From: Morella rubra
Lineage: Eukaryota; Streptophyta; Magnoliopsida; Fagales; Myricaceae
Direction of reading: 5' to 3'
Length of the DNA: 64,000 nt
Assembly: GCA_003952965.2 (NCBI GenBank)
Contig: RXIC02000135.1
Location: forward strand, 1 to 64,000
Shown: in pieces, positions 35,441 to 47,170 of the stretch
Layout: each line of letters opens with the position of its first letter
How positions within the stretch are numbered: position 1 is the first letter of the stretch
Notes under the pieces: generated by a model
Told to the model about the DNA's origin: nothing
The model's database searches: none
What the model saw: the letters and a program-made list of their open reading frames with translations, nothing else
Translations under genes and position numbers: made by a program

Positions 35441-36012
35441 AAGGCTACAAGCTTTGGGATCCAAAGGCAAACAAGGTGGTGATCAGTAGGGACGTGGTAT
35501 TTGATGAAAATTTCATGTTAAAAAGTACTAAAGGTTAAAAGAAACAGGTGCTAGAAAGCGGTCATAGTAGCAGTGATAAGCAGATAGTGTAGGTGGAGTT
35601 AGAGACTTCTGTACAGAAGAACATTGTTTAGGTACAAAGGCTACTCTTTCAAAACTTGAGGAGCATCACAGTATAGCCATAGGCAGACCCAAATGCACTA
35701 TCAAGCCACCAGTCATCAGTAGTAGTGATGCAGGTGGAACCCAGTTAGACTTGTATGCTCGTATGAGAAAGAGTTAAGGGTTACAAGCTTTGAGATCCAA
35801 AGCAAACAAGGTGGTGATTAGTAGGGACGTGGTATTTGATGAAAATTCTATGTTGAAAAGTACTTAGGGTAAAGAGAAACAGGTGCCAGAAAGTAGTAGC
35901 AGTGATAAGCAGGTGGAGTTAGAGACTTCTGTGCAGAAGAACATTGTTTAGGGTACAGAGGCTACTACTTCATGAGGAGCATCACAGTATAGCCACAGAT
36001 AGATCCAGATGC
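35441..36012 (+). repeat. Internal direct repeat within the copia element
   Basis: About 35441-35690 and 35776-36012 are two diverged copies of the same segment, sharing ACAAGCTTTG, AGTAGGGACGTGGTATTTGA, GTTAGAGACTTCTGT and GAGGAGCATCACAGTATAGC. The duplication lies between the integrase and reverse transcriptase regions and is not a normal part of the family. Confidence 0.8.
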
Positions 36013-37731
36013 ACTATCAAGCCACCAGTCAGTATGGTTATGAAGATATGATTTCATATGTTCTTGTCATTAGTAGTGGAGATCCTAAACTTTTCAGGAG
36101 GCAATTAGTAGCCAAGTGAAAAGTAGATGGATGGGTGCTATGGTCGAGGAGATGGAGTCATTGCATAAGAATTAGATGTGGGACTTGGTGGAACTTCCTA
36201 GGGAAGAAGGCGATAGGGTGTAAGTGGGTATTTAAGAAGAAAGAAGCAGTATCAGAAAAAGAGGGGGAAAAGGTTCAAGGCTCGCTTGGTAGCAAAGGTT
36301 TACTCACAAAGGAAAGGGGTTGATTATGATGAAATTTTCTCCCCGGTTGTCAGACACACTTCTATCAGGGCAGTGTTGGCATTGGTAGCTCACTATGACA
36401 TGACTTTGGAGCAAATGGATGTGAAGACAGCTTTTCTACATGGTGATTTAGAAGAGCAAATTTACATGGAGCAGCCAGAAGGGTTTAGTCAACCTGAACA
36501 TGAGAACTTAGTCTGTAAATTGAAAAAGTCACTTTATGAATTGAAGCAATCTCCGAGATAGTGGTATAAGCAATTTGACTCTTACATGATCAGAATTGGC
36601 TATCAGAGATGTGAGTATGATTGTTGTGTATATGTTAAGAACCTTGATGACGGTTCATTAATTTTTTTGTTACTGTATGTGGATGATATGCTTATTGCAG
36701 CTAAGAGTATAAAGGAAGTCAACAAGCTGAAGTCCTTGTTGAGTAAAGAATTCGACATGAAGGATTTGGGCAGCCAAGAAGATTCTTGGGATGGAGATTC
36801 ACAGAGACAGGGATGCCAGGAGATTATGGTTATCTCAGGGCTATGTGGAGAAGGTGTTGGAAAGGTTCAGCATGGGAAATGCAAAACCGGTTAGTACACC
36901 TTTAGCGAATCATTTCTATTTGTCTACCTCACAGTGCCCGAAGACAGTTAAAGAAACTAAAGATATGTCAAAGGTCCCATATGCCAGTGCAGTGGGTGTC
37001 TGAATGTATGTCATGGTATGTACCAGGCCAGATTTGGCTCATGCAGTCAGCATGGTGAGCAAGTATATGGAAAATCCAAGGAGACAGCATTGGGATGCAG
37101 TCAAGTGGATTTTTAGAGATGTGAGGGGTACTATAGATTATGATATTATGTTTGGAAGACAGCAGAGTGATCTGTCAGTTGTGGGATATGTGGATGAAGA
37201 TTATGCTAGTGACTTGGATGGCAGGAGATCGAACACAGGTTATGTGTTTACTCTTGCAGGAGGGCCCATTTGTTGGAAGTCCATGATTCAATCCGTTGTT
37301 GCATTGTCCACAACTGAGGCAGAGTACATGGCAGTCGCTGAGGCTGCTAAGGAAGCTTTGTGGCTTACAGGGCTAGTCAAGAGCTGAACGTTCAGCAAGG
37401 TGGAGTTCAGTGCATTGTGATAGTCAGAGTGCCATTTATTTGGCGAAGAACCAGGTGTATCATGCAAGAACTAAGCATATTGATGTGAGGTTTCACAAGA
37501 TCAGAGAGTTGGTTGCTTCTAGTGAATTATTGTTGGAGAAAGTTCACACCTCTGAGAATGCAGCAGACATGTTGACTAAGCCAGTTATCACAGAGAAGTT
37601 CAAGCATTGCTTGGACTTGATAAATATCTCAGGTGCTAGAGAGAGGAGGTGTTCCTAACCTATTAGTTCTAGGTGGAGGTGAAAACTTGTTTGATTTTCT
37701 CCTAAGGGGCAATATTCGCCAAGGTGGAGAT

Positions 37732-38034
37732 TGTTGGATAAAGATGGCTCATATTTTTAGGATATCCAAGTATTTGAGTTCTAATATAATATATCTAAGT
37801 ATTTGAGTTCTATTGGATATCCAAGTATTTGAGTTCTAATAGGTTTGGTCTAGGGTTTCTTATAAATAGTCTATGATGTAACCCAAGAATTATTCCAGAT
37901 AGTAAAATCTTTGGCTGCTCTCTCCTGTGGATGTAGGCATATTGCCGAACCACGTTAAATCTCTGTCTCAATTCTCTCTCTCTCTCTCTTAAATTTTCGT
38001 ATATTGTTCATCATTGATGTGCACAGTAACAACA
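37732..38034 (+). repeat. 3' LTR of the Ty1/copia element
   Basis: 303 bp, colinear with the 5' LTR with scattered substitutions and small length changes. It is preceded by the purine-rich AAGGTGGAGAT. Confidence 0.93.
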
Positions 38035-38189
38035 ATTTACTATTTGTTACACAGCCCACTCCATTAGAAGGATAGTAGAGCACTTGAACACAAATGGTGT
38101 ATCTCTCAAAACAGGAAACACCCACCGTTACATTGCTGAATACTGGAGTTTATTGTAATCAGAATACAATTTCATTTAATCAGTTGGTG

Positions 38190-38415
38190 AAAAATTTAAG
38201 GTAGTGTTGATTGCTAAAATTTTGAGGTATGGAAGTTGGTGAAAAGTGGAGATAGTTTATGAAAGTTGGTGAAAAAACATAGAGAAAAAATTTGAATAAA
38301 TATTATAATAAAAAATACTTTAATGGAATAGAGATTATTTTATAATTTTTTAATTAAAAAACCAAATTTTTGAGTGCCAAAATTAAGCTAAACAGCAAAC
38401 CAAACTAGGCCATAA
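38190..38415 (+). mobile_element. MITE-like repeat, family copy 2
   Basis: Related to 19139-19385 (inverted) and to part of 39186-39560. It shares GCTAAAATTTTGAGG, AAATTTGAATAAATATTATA, AGATTATTTTATAATT and CCAAATTTTTGAGTGCCAA. It is non-coding and its ends are not sharply defined. Confidence 0.45.
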
Positions 38416-38551
38416 TTAAGTTACTAACCCACTTTATGAAGCAACCAGATATGCACAAAATAGAATTTGAAATTCGCAGGTCAACGTTTTTTTTTTTTTT
38501 TAACCCAATGGTGAGAGAAGAAAACTAGATTCCAAAGCATGCTTTTACAGA

Positions 38552-38797
38552 ATTTTTTGTTGTTTGATAAACAGGGTCATGTTCATTTTCATCTTTATTG
38601 TAGGATTTGAATCCTACTTTATTTTTACAATCCAAACATCATAACACATATGTATTCCAATACAACACTTTATTACTTTTTTTACACACATCAATCCCTT
38701 TCAATAATTTCTGCACGCATTCTTATACAACTTTAATACTACTTAAATATTCACAATTTCATCAGAATCCTAAAAAAACATGAAAACGAACATCACC
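38552..38797. mobile_element. MITE with about 35-bp terminal inverted repeats
   Basis: Inner ends GGGTCATGTTCATTTTCATC...TAGGATT (from 38573) and, read from the right, GGGTGATGTTCGTTTTCATG...TAGGATTC form an inverted repeat. The 14-mer CATGCTTTTACAGA occurs immediately left (38538-38551) and right (38798-38811), apparently a long target duplication or flanking repeat. About 20 bp on the left lies between that repeat and the inverted repeat. Non-coding. Confidence 0.65.
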
Positions 38798-39185
38798 CAT
38801 GCTTTTACAGAGTTGCTTTCGGAGTGCAATTCTTAAATTAGACTTCTGAGCAGTTTGCTTCAAACAGGTCAGTTCGGCATTTCGTCAGCCAGCTATTGTG
38901 CGTCACTAATCGAAATACAATTCGTTCAATTTTGATAAGAAATTAGGTCAGAGGTTAAAACAAAATTGATGACAAAAGATATGCACATGAGAGAGAGACC
39001 CACTCGAGTGGCTAACCATGGTGTAGCGCCGCTGCCCAAGAAATAGAGCGTGACCAAACCAATCTAATACGAACCAGGGAGAAGGGCTGATTTGACTTCC
39101 AGAGAAATAAGAAGAAATAAGATTTGGGTGAAGAAGCCATTGTCAAGACTTTGGAAGCGTAAGAGTAGAACAAGCGGTGGGAGAA

Positions 39186-39560
39186 ACTTCGACGACTTAA
39201 AAGTTGTGTTCGGATGGACAAAAATTTTTAATTTAGTGAAAATATTCTCTTAATTTAGTGAAAAGATGGTTACAGTTCGTAAAAATCCATTGAAGTTTTG
39301 AAAAAAACACTTTATAAAAAAATAAAATTTTAAAAAAAAAAATATTAAAATGGATGAAAATAATTATAAAAAAAAAAAAAAGTTCAGCATAAGGAACGTT
39401 GATATTTTTGCGTTAAAAATGTCTATTTAGCCGTAATTTGAGTTAAGAGAGAGAAAATTTAAATAAATATTATAATAAAAAAATAAATTGACGAGGAGAG
39501 AGAATATTTTATAATTTATTTCAATGAAGGTGAAAATTTTCATCCGTTACCTTGGTACAC
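39186..39560 (+). mobile_element. MITE-like repeat, family copy 3 (AT-rich)
   Basis: Contains AAATTTAAATAAATATTATA, ATAAAAAAATAAATTGACGA and GAATATTTTATAATTTATTT, resembling copy 2 at 38190-38415, preceded by A-rich filler. It may be two overlapping elements. Confidence 0.35.
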
Positions 39561-39585
39561 GTGCGATTTAGGTACCGTTTGTTTC

Positions 39586-39765
39586 CCCAATATTTTAGGG
39601 TATGAAAATTTCCAGCAAAACAAACATATTCCAAAATTTTTAACTTTTACACATACACACTTTACTTTTCACAAACCCAATAAATCTCATAAAGTAAAGA
39701 TTCCTAAAATTTCGAGAATATTCTCTAATATTTTGACAAACAAACACCTCCCAGGGTAATCTACC
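39586..39765. mobile_element. Short MITE with GTTTGTTT-type ends
   Basis: Left end GGTACCGTTTGTTTCCCCAA (39572-39591 region) and right end reading back as GGTGTTTGTTTGTCAAAATATTAG form an imperfect inverted repeat around AT-rich non-coding sequence. Such GTTTGTTT termini are common in plant MITEs. Target duplication not resolved. Confidence 0.45.
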
Positions 39766-39924
39766 CCTTCAAACGGGAGCAAACTGGAGGTTTCCTAACC
39801 GGAGGTGAGCCGCTCCCCATGTGCTCTCGTTGAAAAAAAAAAAAAAAAAGGGGTCCTAACCAGCTGAGGTCGAGCCCAAAATCAATTTAGCGCAAAAGCT
39901 CCAAGTGACAACGGCTCTGCGGTA

Positions 39925-39945
39925 CTCTCTCTCTCTCTCTCTCTC
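39925..39945. repeat. CT microsatellite upstream of CBP20
   Basis: An uninterrupted CT run in the probable promoter or 5' UTR of CBP20, about 200 bp before its ATG. CT-rich tracts are frequent in plant core promoters. Other short CT runs occur at 37976-37990 and 43710-43724. Confidence 0.7.
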
Positions 39946-40147
39946 GTGTGCTCTTCCAGAAAGATAGGTTTGTTTAGTGACACTGGGGAGCTCTTTTTGG
40001 TCCTACGGCTACAGTCGTCACGATATTTGATAATGGCATAGCTGTTAATAACAACTGCGTAATACAATTTCCATCGCAAATTGATAACTTGTAGAGCTGA
40101 GTTTTGGATTTGTAGTTGGAGAAATCTGCTTCAAGTGTCGGAGGGCG

Positions 40148-43100
40148 ATGGCGTCTCTTTTCAAGGTAAAATTGGTGCCCTGCGTTTCTTGTATACTACT
40201 TCGTGAGCTCGTTTCTCTGTTTCTCCATCTCCAAATATACCAATGCCCCTAAAATGGTCGAATTCTTCGTTTTTTTTTTTCAAGATTTTTACGATAGATA
40301 TTCGTATTCTGTTTAAAGAATAAAGTATGAATTGTAATTCGTAAACAATGCCTAAGCTTGTTCTGGCATAATAAGCTGTTTTGGATTGAGGAAGGAGACC
40401 TGTGGATTGACGTGGGCTAGGGTGAAATCACACAGGTTATGTTTGGAAGAGTCTTGATGTTGTTGCACATGAAATGTAGTTTGCCCTTTTTCTTTTTCTT
40501 TTTTTCTTGGTATGTAGTTTGCTTGTTTGCATTTGGATGATTGTGTCCCATAGAGTTTCCACTTGTCATGAAATTATCTTTTTCACTTAAGTCAGTATGT
40601 ATGAATATGGCAGTTCAATGTGGCAACTATCATCATCAACAGTTGAAACAAGATTATTTCATCGATTCTTTTAGATGAATGTATTTGATCCATCATTGAA
40701 ATAGATCAACCTTTTTCCTATGGCTCTGTTCAAAATAATTAATTTCTCTACTATATGCCATAATATTAGTGTCCTTTCAAATTTTGAGGGGCAACCAAAG
40801 CTGGCCCTTAATCTTTTAGTGCATGTGTCTTAGGTTTCTTATTCACTATGTTCTGCCAGGTTTATTTTGTTGCATATACACATATTGAGTATTAACACCT
40901 CCCTCACCATCCTTGGCTCCCCCAAACAAATAGAAGAGAAAACCTCTTCTTGCACAGTTGATTAAAAAAAAAAGGGATGATGCCAATATTATTGTGCTGT
41001 ATACTTCAACTTGTTAGTCATTGTTTTTTAATCAGGGTACATAACTTATGAATTATCCTATTTTGTTTTATTTTTAGGATCCGTCAAAGCTTTCAGCATA
41101 TAGGGATAGAAGATTTGCTGGATCACAAGAGGACTTTGAACATGCACTTCTGACATCAATCACTGTCTATGTTGGTAATATGTCTTTTTATACAACGGAA
41201 GAGCAAGTGTATGAGCTTTTCACCCGAGCCGGAGAGATTAAGAAGATCATTATGGGCTTGGATAAGAACACAAAAACACCTTGCGGCTTTTGTTTTGTTC
41301 TGTAAGACTTCACTATTCTTCACAAATTTTTATTTATTTTGTAAAACAGTTTACCTGGTATAAATACCTCGTATTTAACATCTGATCAAAACATAACAAG
41401 CCCCATTAGTTTTTTTCCCGTCCATTGGTACGGTCCTCTCTATGGATCTGTAATCAAATTGGTGATGTTTGAAACATGTGGGTTAGGAAAAGATTCCACA
41501 ATAGTAAGTTCTCTAAGACAGATGAGTATTTAATTTTATATTCCTATTCTGAACTAGAGCTAATTGCAAAGACATGAAATGAAGCCATTTAATTCCTTTT
41601 TTCTCTATTGAGAAGTTATTGAAAAATTTGTCCTGTATAAATATATAGATATTAGAGCTTCTTCTAGATCTGATGCTGAAGCATTCCCAGGCTCATACTT
41701 AAAATCTTACACCTGCTTCATATTTGGGCTTTTGGGTTGACGCCAGGTGTCATTTGAAATTGGAACATAAACTTGGTAGTTCTTGAACTTGGTTCTCACC
41801 CTATTCTTGTTTTATACACATGTTGCTGTTTCCTTTCAAATTTTGGAAGTGAAGATTTCCCAAAGTTAAGAATTTTTGAACTAAACATACAATGACTTCT
41901 TTATGTTGTTAACTGATGAGTCCTGAGATTAGTGCCGATGGTAATTTATATTTACTGTTTGGAGTATTCTATTTCATATCTTTAGCTTATGTTTGTTGCA
42001 CTTCAATGCAATTTTTTTTTTTGTGTGCCTGTTTTAAGGATGTCGTAAGCTAAGACTTTCTGGTTTTTGCTTCCTTGAAATATTCCTATTTGCTTCATGC
42101 TTTCCCCACTTTATATTCCCTTGTGACTTCTTCCAAGTAAATGCTTTGTCGTTACTGCATGAACTGACTTTCGCTAGGCTTTCGTAGGACTGATAGTAAT
42201 CTGAATGGACCAGTTTCTAACCAAATATAACTCAAATCATATTGGACTTGACCTGTACTTTTAAGTTATCACTGAATTCTTTTTGCGTATGCCTGTGATA
42301 TCATACAAATATAGCTTGTTTACGAGCATAAAGAATTTCCTTTAGATCTTAGTTTTTGTCTTTTGTTCATCTCTCCCACCTAAACTAGGGCTAGATCCTT
42401 TCTATGTTATGAAGAGAGTTTTACAATGAATGTAGTATTGCCTTTAAGTTTTCCTAACTGTTTCATCAAACTTACTCGGCAATAAATTGTCTCTTAGTAT
42501 GTCAATTTTCTTTTTGATCTTTTGCTTAATCCCACTATTAAAGTTGGTTCATTGTCATGCTTTGATCGAAATAAACTATTTCTCAAACTCATTTCTGATG
42601 CAACATTGTACTGAAGCCAGCATCAGATGTTGTCTGTTTTACAGAGTTGGATAGTTCTGACTCCCAAATAAGCTAATTTGAGAAATGCTTGTATTATTGT
42701 TGTTTCTAGGTCATTAGTGCTCATTGGCTGGTATCGTTCTTGGTTCTATGTGTCATATCATGTATATAATTGGTTGCTTCTGTAATTGGTCCATAACTTG
42801 TAGGTTAATGGTACATGCAGCAACTTATTTGCTGTAATTGAAGCTTTTTTTGACCATTAAGTTCGTGTGTATTAGGTACTACTCTCGAGAAGATGCTGAG
42901 GATGCTGTCAAATATATAAGTGGGACAATCCTTGATGATCGTCCTATTCGTGTTGATTTTGACTGGGGATTCCAGGAGGGAAGGCAATGGGGACGTGGTC
43001 GAAGTGGTGGACAGGTGAGTTTCGGTTCCTTCCTTCTTCTTTTTTTCCTGTGGTCTACCTTTTCCCTTTCTTTAATTAGGTCTATCTTTGTTCATACAGG

Positions 43101-45719
43101 TCCGCGATGAGTATCGTACCGACTATGATCCTGATATCCTTCTGATTCACATGTTATAACTATTACACGTCTTTGTTTGCTTATATATTGTGCGTTCTAT
43201 TTGATTTGTGATTTACATGATTGAAAATATGTGAGAAGTGGAGGATCTCATTGGAATTTTAGTACCTATAGTGAACGGATGAATGTTTGACATGGATGCT
43301 AAATAGATAGGAAGTTCGATTTCCTTAAGTTTATGCTGTCCTGTGAATTAAGTTTTGGCTTCGCAAATGGATTATGTCTGTTTGTGTGTATAAATTGCGC
43401 AGATATTATTTTGGTTTTGATCCCAACTTGCTGGCCCACAAATGAATAAATTCTTTAGTCTGTAATTTCTTTTTTGGGTCTTGTTTGTGTCTTAAGAATT
43501 GGAATCCCACTAGGTGAAGGGTGCTCGAGTTGTAAACTCAAATAGTGTTTCAAGGCAGTTCTAGGAGCTTCTAACACCTTCCCCTCTGTCCTTTCTCCAA
43601 ATGCTGTTTTACTTCACAGCATATTGCGTTTTTTCTGTCATATTGAGCCAGATCATTCACCTTAGCGTGTATTTAGTTAATTGATTCTGCAGATAACAAT
43701 GTCCCGCTCTCTCTCTCTCTCTCAAGAGGTCATGCAAAATTCCACTAGTACAGTTGTTCATAGGAATATATCAGTGAATAAGATTTGAGGCTATTTCATC
43801 TGATGTTTAGCCTGAAGATAACTAATCAAAGATGACTTTGTAGGTGATTTTCACTTTTGCTGTAAATGCATTTCATTTTCATCTGGGATCTTGGACTTGG
43901 CATGCATGTAACATTTAATCTTAGCTCTGTCAATCTAAATATAATTTAAGTTCCTCTCTTGTACCTTGTTTGCATTCTTCAAATATATGTGTTATGTGTT
44001 GCAAATTATTCTCATCTGACATGTGCTTGCTTGGACAGATTGTTCCATAATGCTGACCAAGTGATGCCTTTGTATTTTGTTTTTCCGAGTTACTAGCTAA
44101 AAAAGTTTAGAGAAGCTGGGTTAGTTCCCTTAACATGTCATACCTAGAGGTGGTTATGGAAAGTTAGTTCAGAGGGAGCTTGAAACACAAAGGGAGCTTG
44201 TAGATTATGGTGGTGGTTCAGTGGGCTCTTTTCCTCCAGTTATGCCACAACAGTGTAAGTTATTCTAAGTGATTCCCTTCACAAATCTCTAGCCTATAAA
44301 CTACAACTATAGTTGATGATGTGGCTTTTGTTGCTGGGACCAGTCTTTGGCTCTTTCGCTTAAGTCAGGCATATCTAGAACACTGGTCACAAATTTATTT
44401 TGAATTGGCCAAATTTGGAATTTAATAAATGATACATCTGACTCAGCCTGGTGAGGTGCAGCCATGGCCAATCATAGACAGGCCCCCAAGGTTGGCTCTG
44501 ACCATGGGTTGAGAAGATAGTCTTGAGTGCACTTGCCTGTTGTTACAAATGCAATTGTGAACCGTTGAACAAAAGTTTGGCTTATAACATTTGCCTCCTT
44601 CAAATTTAATTTTTGTGTGAATCTTGTTGGACGATAGAATAGCCAATCAATTTTATGGTTATATGGGGATGAATTGGTTACCAACATATATGGATGACTG
44701 TACGAGCTTGTGTTATTAAAGGGAGAAGTGCACGATTAGAATGGATGAAGGGTTTACAAGGAGATTCCCGCAGTATAGAAAGAAAGGCTAACTGGATGTA
44801 CTAGAAATTATGACTTCGAAGAGGGTCATTTTTTCAAAGATTCAATGCATAGATCATTTACCTTGGTTCAGAACAGCCTTGCTCTCTTCAAGTACAAACA
44901 ATTCTTGGGACATTAAAGGTTAGGTGGTCTGCTGAGAGATGGAGTTCAGTTCCACCTCTGATCATTGAGGATACATTTTATTTACGTATTCCAAAAAAAT
45001 GCAATTGTACAAAAAGATTATCCGAAAATTGCATTAGTCCTCAACTGTGCCCTTTACATGGATGGAGCAGCATGAACCCCAATCTTACAACAGGGACAGT
45101 GCTGGAGCTCTTAAATACCACTCGAGTGAAAGACTGTTATGGCTTTCTTTGTTTCTTCAAATCATGCCCTAATACAAGCTATTGCATGATTGGCCCTTAG
45201 AAAAGCTTTATTGTTGGCATAAAGTTCAAGATGTTAGGCATATTAACTTCTTCTTCAGCAATTGACTGTTTGCTTCTGCAGATGGTAGACATGGTGGAAA
45301 CAATGTTCATGGGGGTTCTTATCGTAGAGGTAACTCTTTTTATGAAACTATCTAGCATAGATTTTCAGGTCCGTAGCGTTCCGGGCATTTTGTATTGTGC
45401 CAGACACTGATATGGCCGGAGATTGTATCTAATTAATGGCTTTCCTGAAACAGATTACCATCGGAAGCGACACCGAGATGATGACCGCCATGGGCATGAG
45501 AACTCAAAGAGAACCTTAGATCATGAATCCAGGAGAAGCTCCGACCATGAATCCAGACCGGTAATTTCCATGTGACGATAGGCCAGCAATCCCATATGCG
45601 ATTATTGTTACATGTCTAAACCCTATTTTGTTTTGACGTTACAGGAGAAGAATCCGCGATTTCGTGAGAGTGGTGATTCTGATGACGAGGAGGAAGATGA
45701 CCACAAACAACGAACTTAG
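40148..45719 (+). CDS. CBP20: Nuclear cap-binding protein subunit 2 (CBP20), 8 exons, 251 aa
   Basis: Small subunit of the nuclear cap-binding complex; it binds the m7G cap together with CBP80 and supports splicing, miRNA processing and export. Exons: 40148-40165, 41078-41301, 42876-43014, 43100-43133, 44144-44254, 45282-45329, 45454-45560, 45645-45719. They sum to 756 nt in phase. RRM about 34-112, with RNP2 VYVGNM (36-41) and RNP1 GFCFVLYY (76-83). Tyr14 (SAYRDRRF) and Tyr37 match the two human tyrosines (20, 43) that stack on the cap. [19 protein letters not shown] and ARGGYGKL are hallmark CBP20 strings. The Arg/Lys/His/Asp-rich C-terminus (RKRHRDDD) is plant-type, with nuclear localisation signals. 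Introns are GT-AG except intron 4, which is AT-AC. Length is close to the Arabidopsis protein (257 aa, from memory). It converges with DCAF13. All residues are intact, so it is probably functional. Confidence 0.96.
43134..44143 (+). other. CBP20: U12-type AT-AC intron (CBP20 intron 4)
   Basis: Begins ATATCCTTCT, matching the U12 5' splice-site consensus ATATCCTT. It ends CATAC, with a branch-site-like TTCCCTTAAC at 44125-44134, about 10 nt before the AC end. Joining CCT-G to CT-AGA gives the conserved reading DYDPARGGYGK. No GT-AG alternative nearby preserves that junction. Splicing would need the minor spliceosome. Confidence 0.93.
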
Positions 45720-47170
45720 CCAGATTCTTGTTCCTGTATCTTGATATGTAGAGAAGTTCTATTGGCATTTCTGTGCTTGCGCAAAGAGACATGTTTCTAA
45801 TTTGGTAGAGGACTGTTTCATGTAATGTTGCAACTACTATAAGAAATTTTCTTCCTTAAGCTCGGTTTTTGAATTTGAGGGTGGTAATCTACGTGTGAGG
45901 AAAGAAAGAATGAACAGGATGATATGCAGTTTACATTTATTATTCAATGCCCCCATTATTGCAACGGACGAGACTTTTCTAAACAGGCTTTTCTGTCACC
46001 CTTAGCAGTCGTCTTATTCACAGCTTGCAGCCGTCGTGAACAAACTATAGAAGTCCACTAGTTTTTCTTTACTTTTTAATCATCTTCTTCAAGATACATT
46101 GACAATTTGAAAATTACTAACCCTGGGTCGTCTTGAAAGTTAGTTAATTGGAATTAACCAAAGTTGCACAGCTTCGAAGCACATTTACAATCGGTACTGA
46201 GATTGATGGAGCTGAGGCAAATGCTAAATTTTTGTTTAAGATTTCAGGAACTCTGGGTCGAACGCCCATCTACTTGTAAGTACATTTGCACGTTTGACCT
46301 AAGTCACGGATAAGGAGGCAGCTGCCCCACTCCTAGGTGCAACTAAACTTTTGGCCGAGAGAAATATTTACCATTTTGAAGCAAAAAAAAATCACAAAAA
46401 TATCTAAAATCTCAAAAATTTCAATACAAATGCTAACCACTTTTAGTACAAACACAAACTCCAATACTTTTTTAATAAAAATTCCATCAAATCTTTTATT
46501 TGAATACTTTTCACGAAACTCTAATACTTGTTAAAAAATTTCATCAAATCATCTTTTTCTATACATTTTTTTAAAAACTCTAATAAAAATCAATCTACAA
46601 TTAAATATCTTTAAGAAAAAAAATCCACCAACTTTTTACAAATACCAATAAAACTCCAATCTTCCTAGATATGAATACACTATCAAATTTTCTACAAATT
46701 TGAAAGATTCTTTGCAACCAGACATCACCTCGTGAGATTTCAGCCCAAGTAGCGTGGAACAGTGTAGACCTTAAACAAGCGCCCAACAAGGTAAGTATTC
46801 ACAAGAAAAAGAAATCACACCTCCAAATAAGAGCAACCTGAAGTTTTTCTTTCCCATTAATAAATAACAAAATTCTAACACGTATTACACAAGAGGACTA
46901 TCCGCTTACTGGGTCTACCTATTGTCATGAACGCATGTAAAGTGAAAATTGATACACGTAAGGACCCTGTGTTTCTTTTGCTTTGGACTACAACAGGCAA
47001 GGAATAATGAAGGGGAAGGTAATGAAAACCTACGAGACCATGTCTTGAGCTAAAGAGGAAAATTTCCGATGGTATTCGAGCCTACTCTTTTGGTTGTCAA
47101 GGGGAATCCAACCAGAGAGAACCATATATGCACAAGCACACTAGCCAGATGCACCTTACACACAAATAAT
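45720..47170. other. Intergenic between convergent CBP20 and DCAF13
   Basis: Holds the 3' UTRs of both genes. About 46380-46620 is AT-rich with a degenerate repeat of roughly 70 bp (AACTCTAATACTTGTTAAAA / ACTCCAATACTTTTTTAATA, then TTCATCAAATC). No further gene was recognised. Confidence 0.5.

Larger units (their letters stand above)
33063..38034 (+). mobile_element. Ty1/copia LTR retrotransposon, broken
   Basis: A forward-strand Ty1/copia fossil with both LTRs, 33063-33357 and 37732-38034. Each begins TGTTGGATAAAGATGGCTCA and ends GTAACAACA. A primer site CTGGTATCACCGC (tRNA-Met type) follows the first LTR, and a polypurine-type AAGGTGGAGATTG precedes the second. Parts in order: gag about 33390-33990 (FGLWQRRVKDLL), protease/integrase about 34230-35540 (WILDSACSFH; FIDDFSRKVWVYF), reverse transcriptase about 36220-37000 (QMDVKTAFLHGDL, LLYVDDML), RNase H about 37004-37658 (STTEAEYMA, RTKHIDVRFH). 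The integrase-RT order fits Ty1/copia. The element is broken in roughly ten places and the LTRs differ noticeably, so it is not recent. The five bases flanking the two ends do not match. Confidence 0.93.

Noticed and set aside
42838-43110. 90-codon forward open frame
   Set aside because: It is CBP20 exon 3 read through into its flanking introns, not a separate gene.
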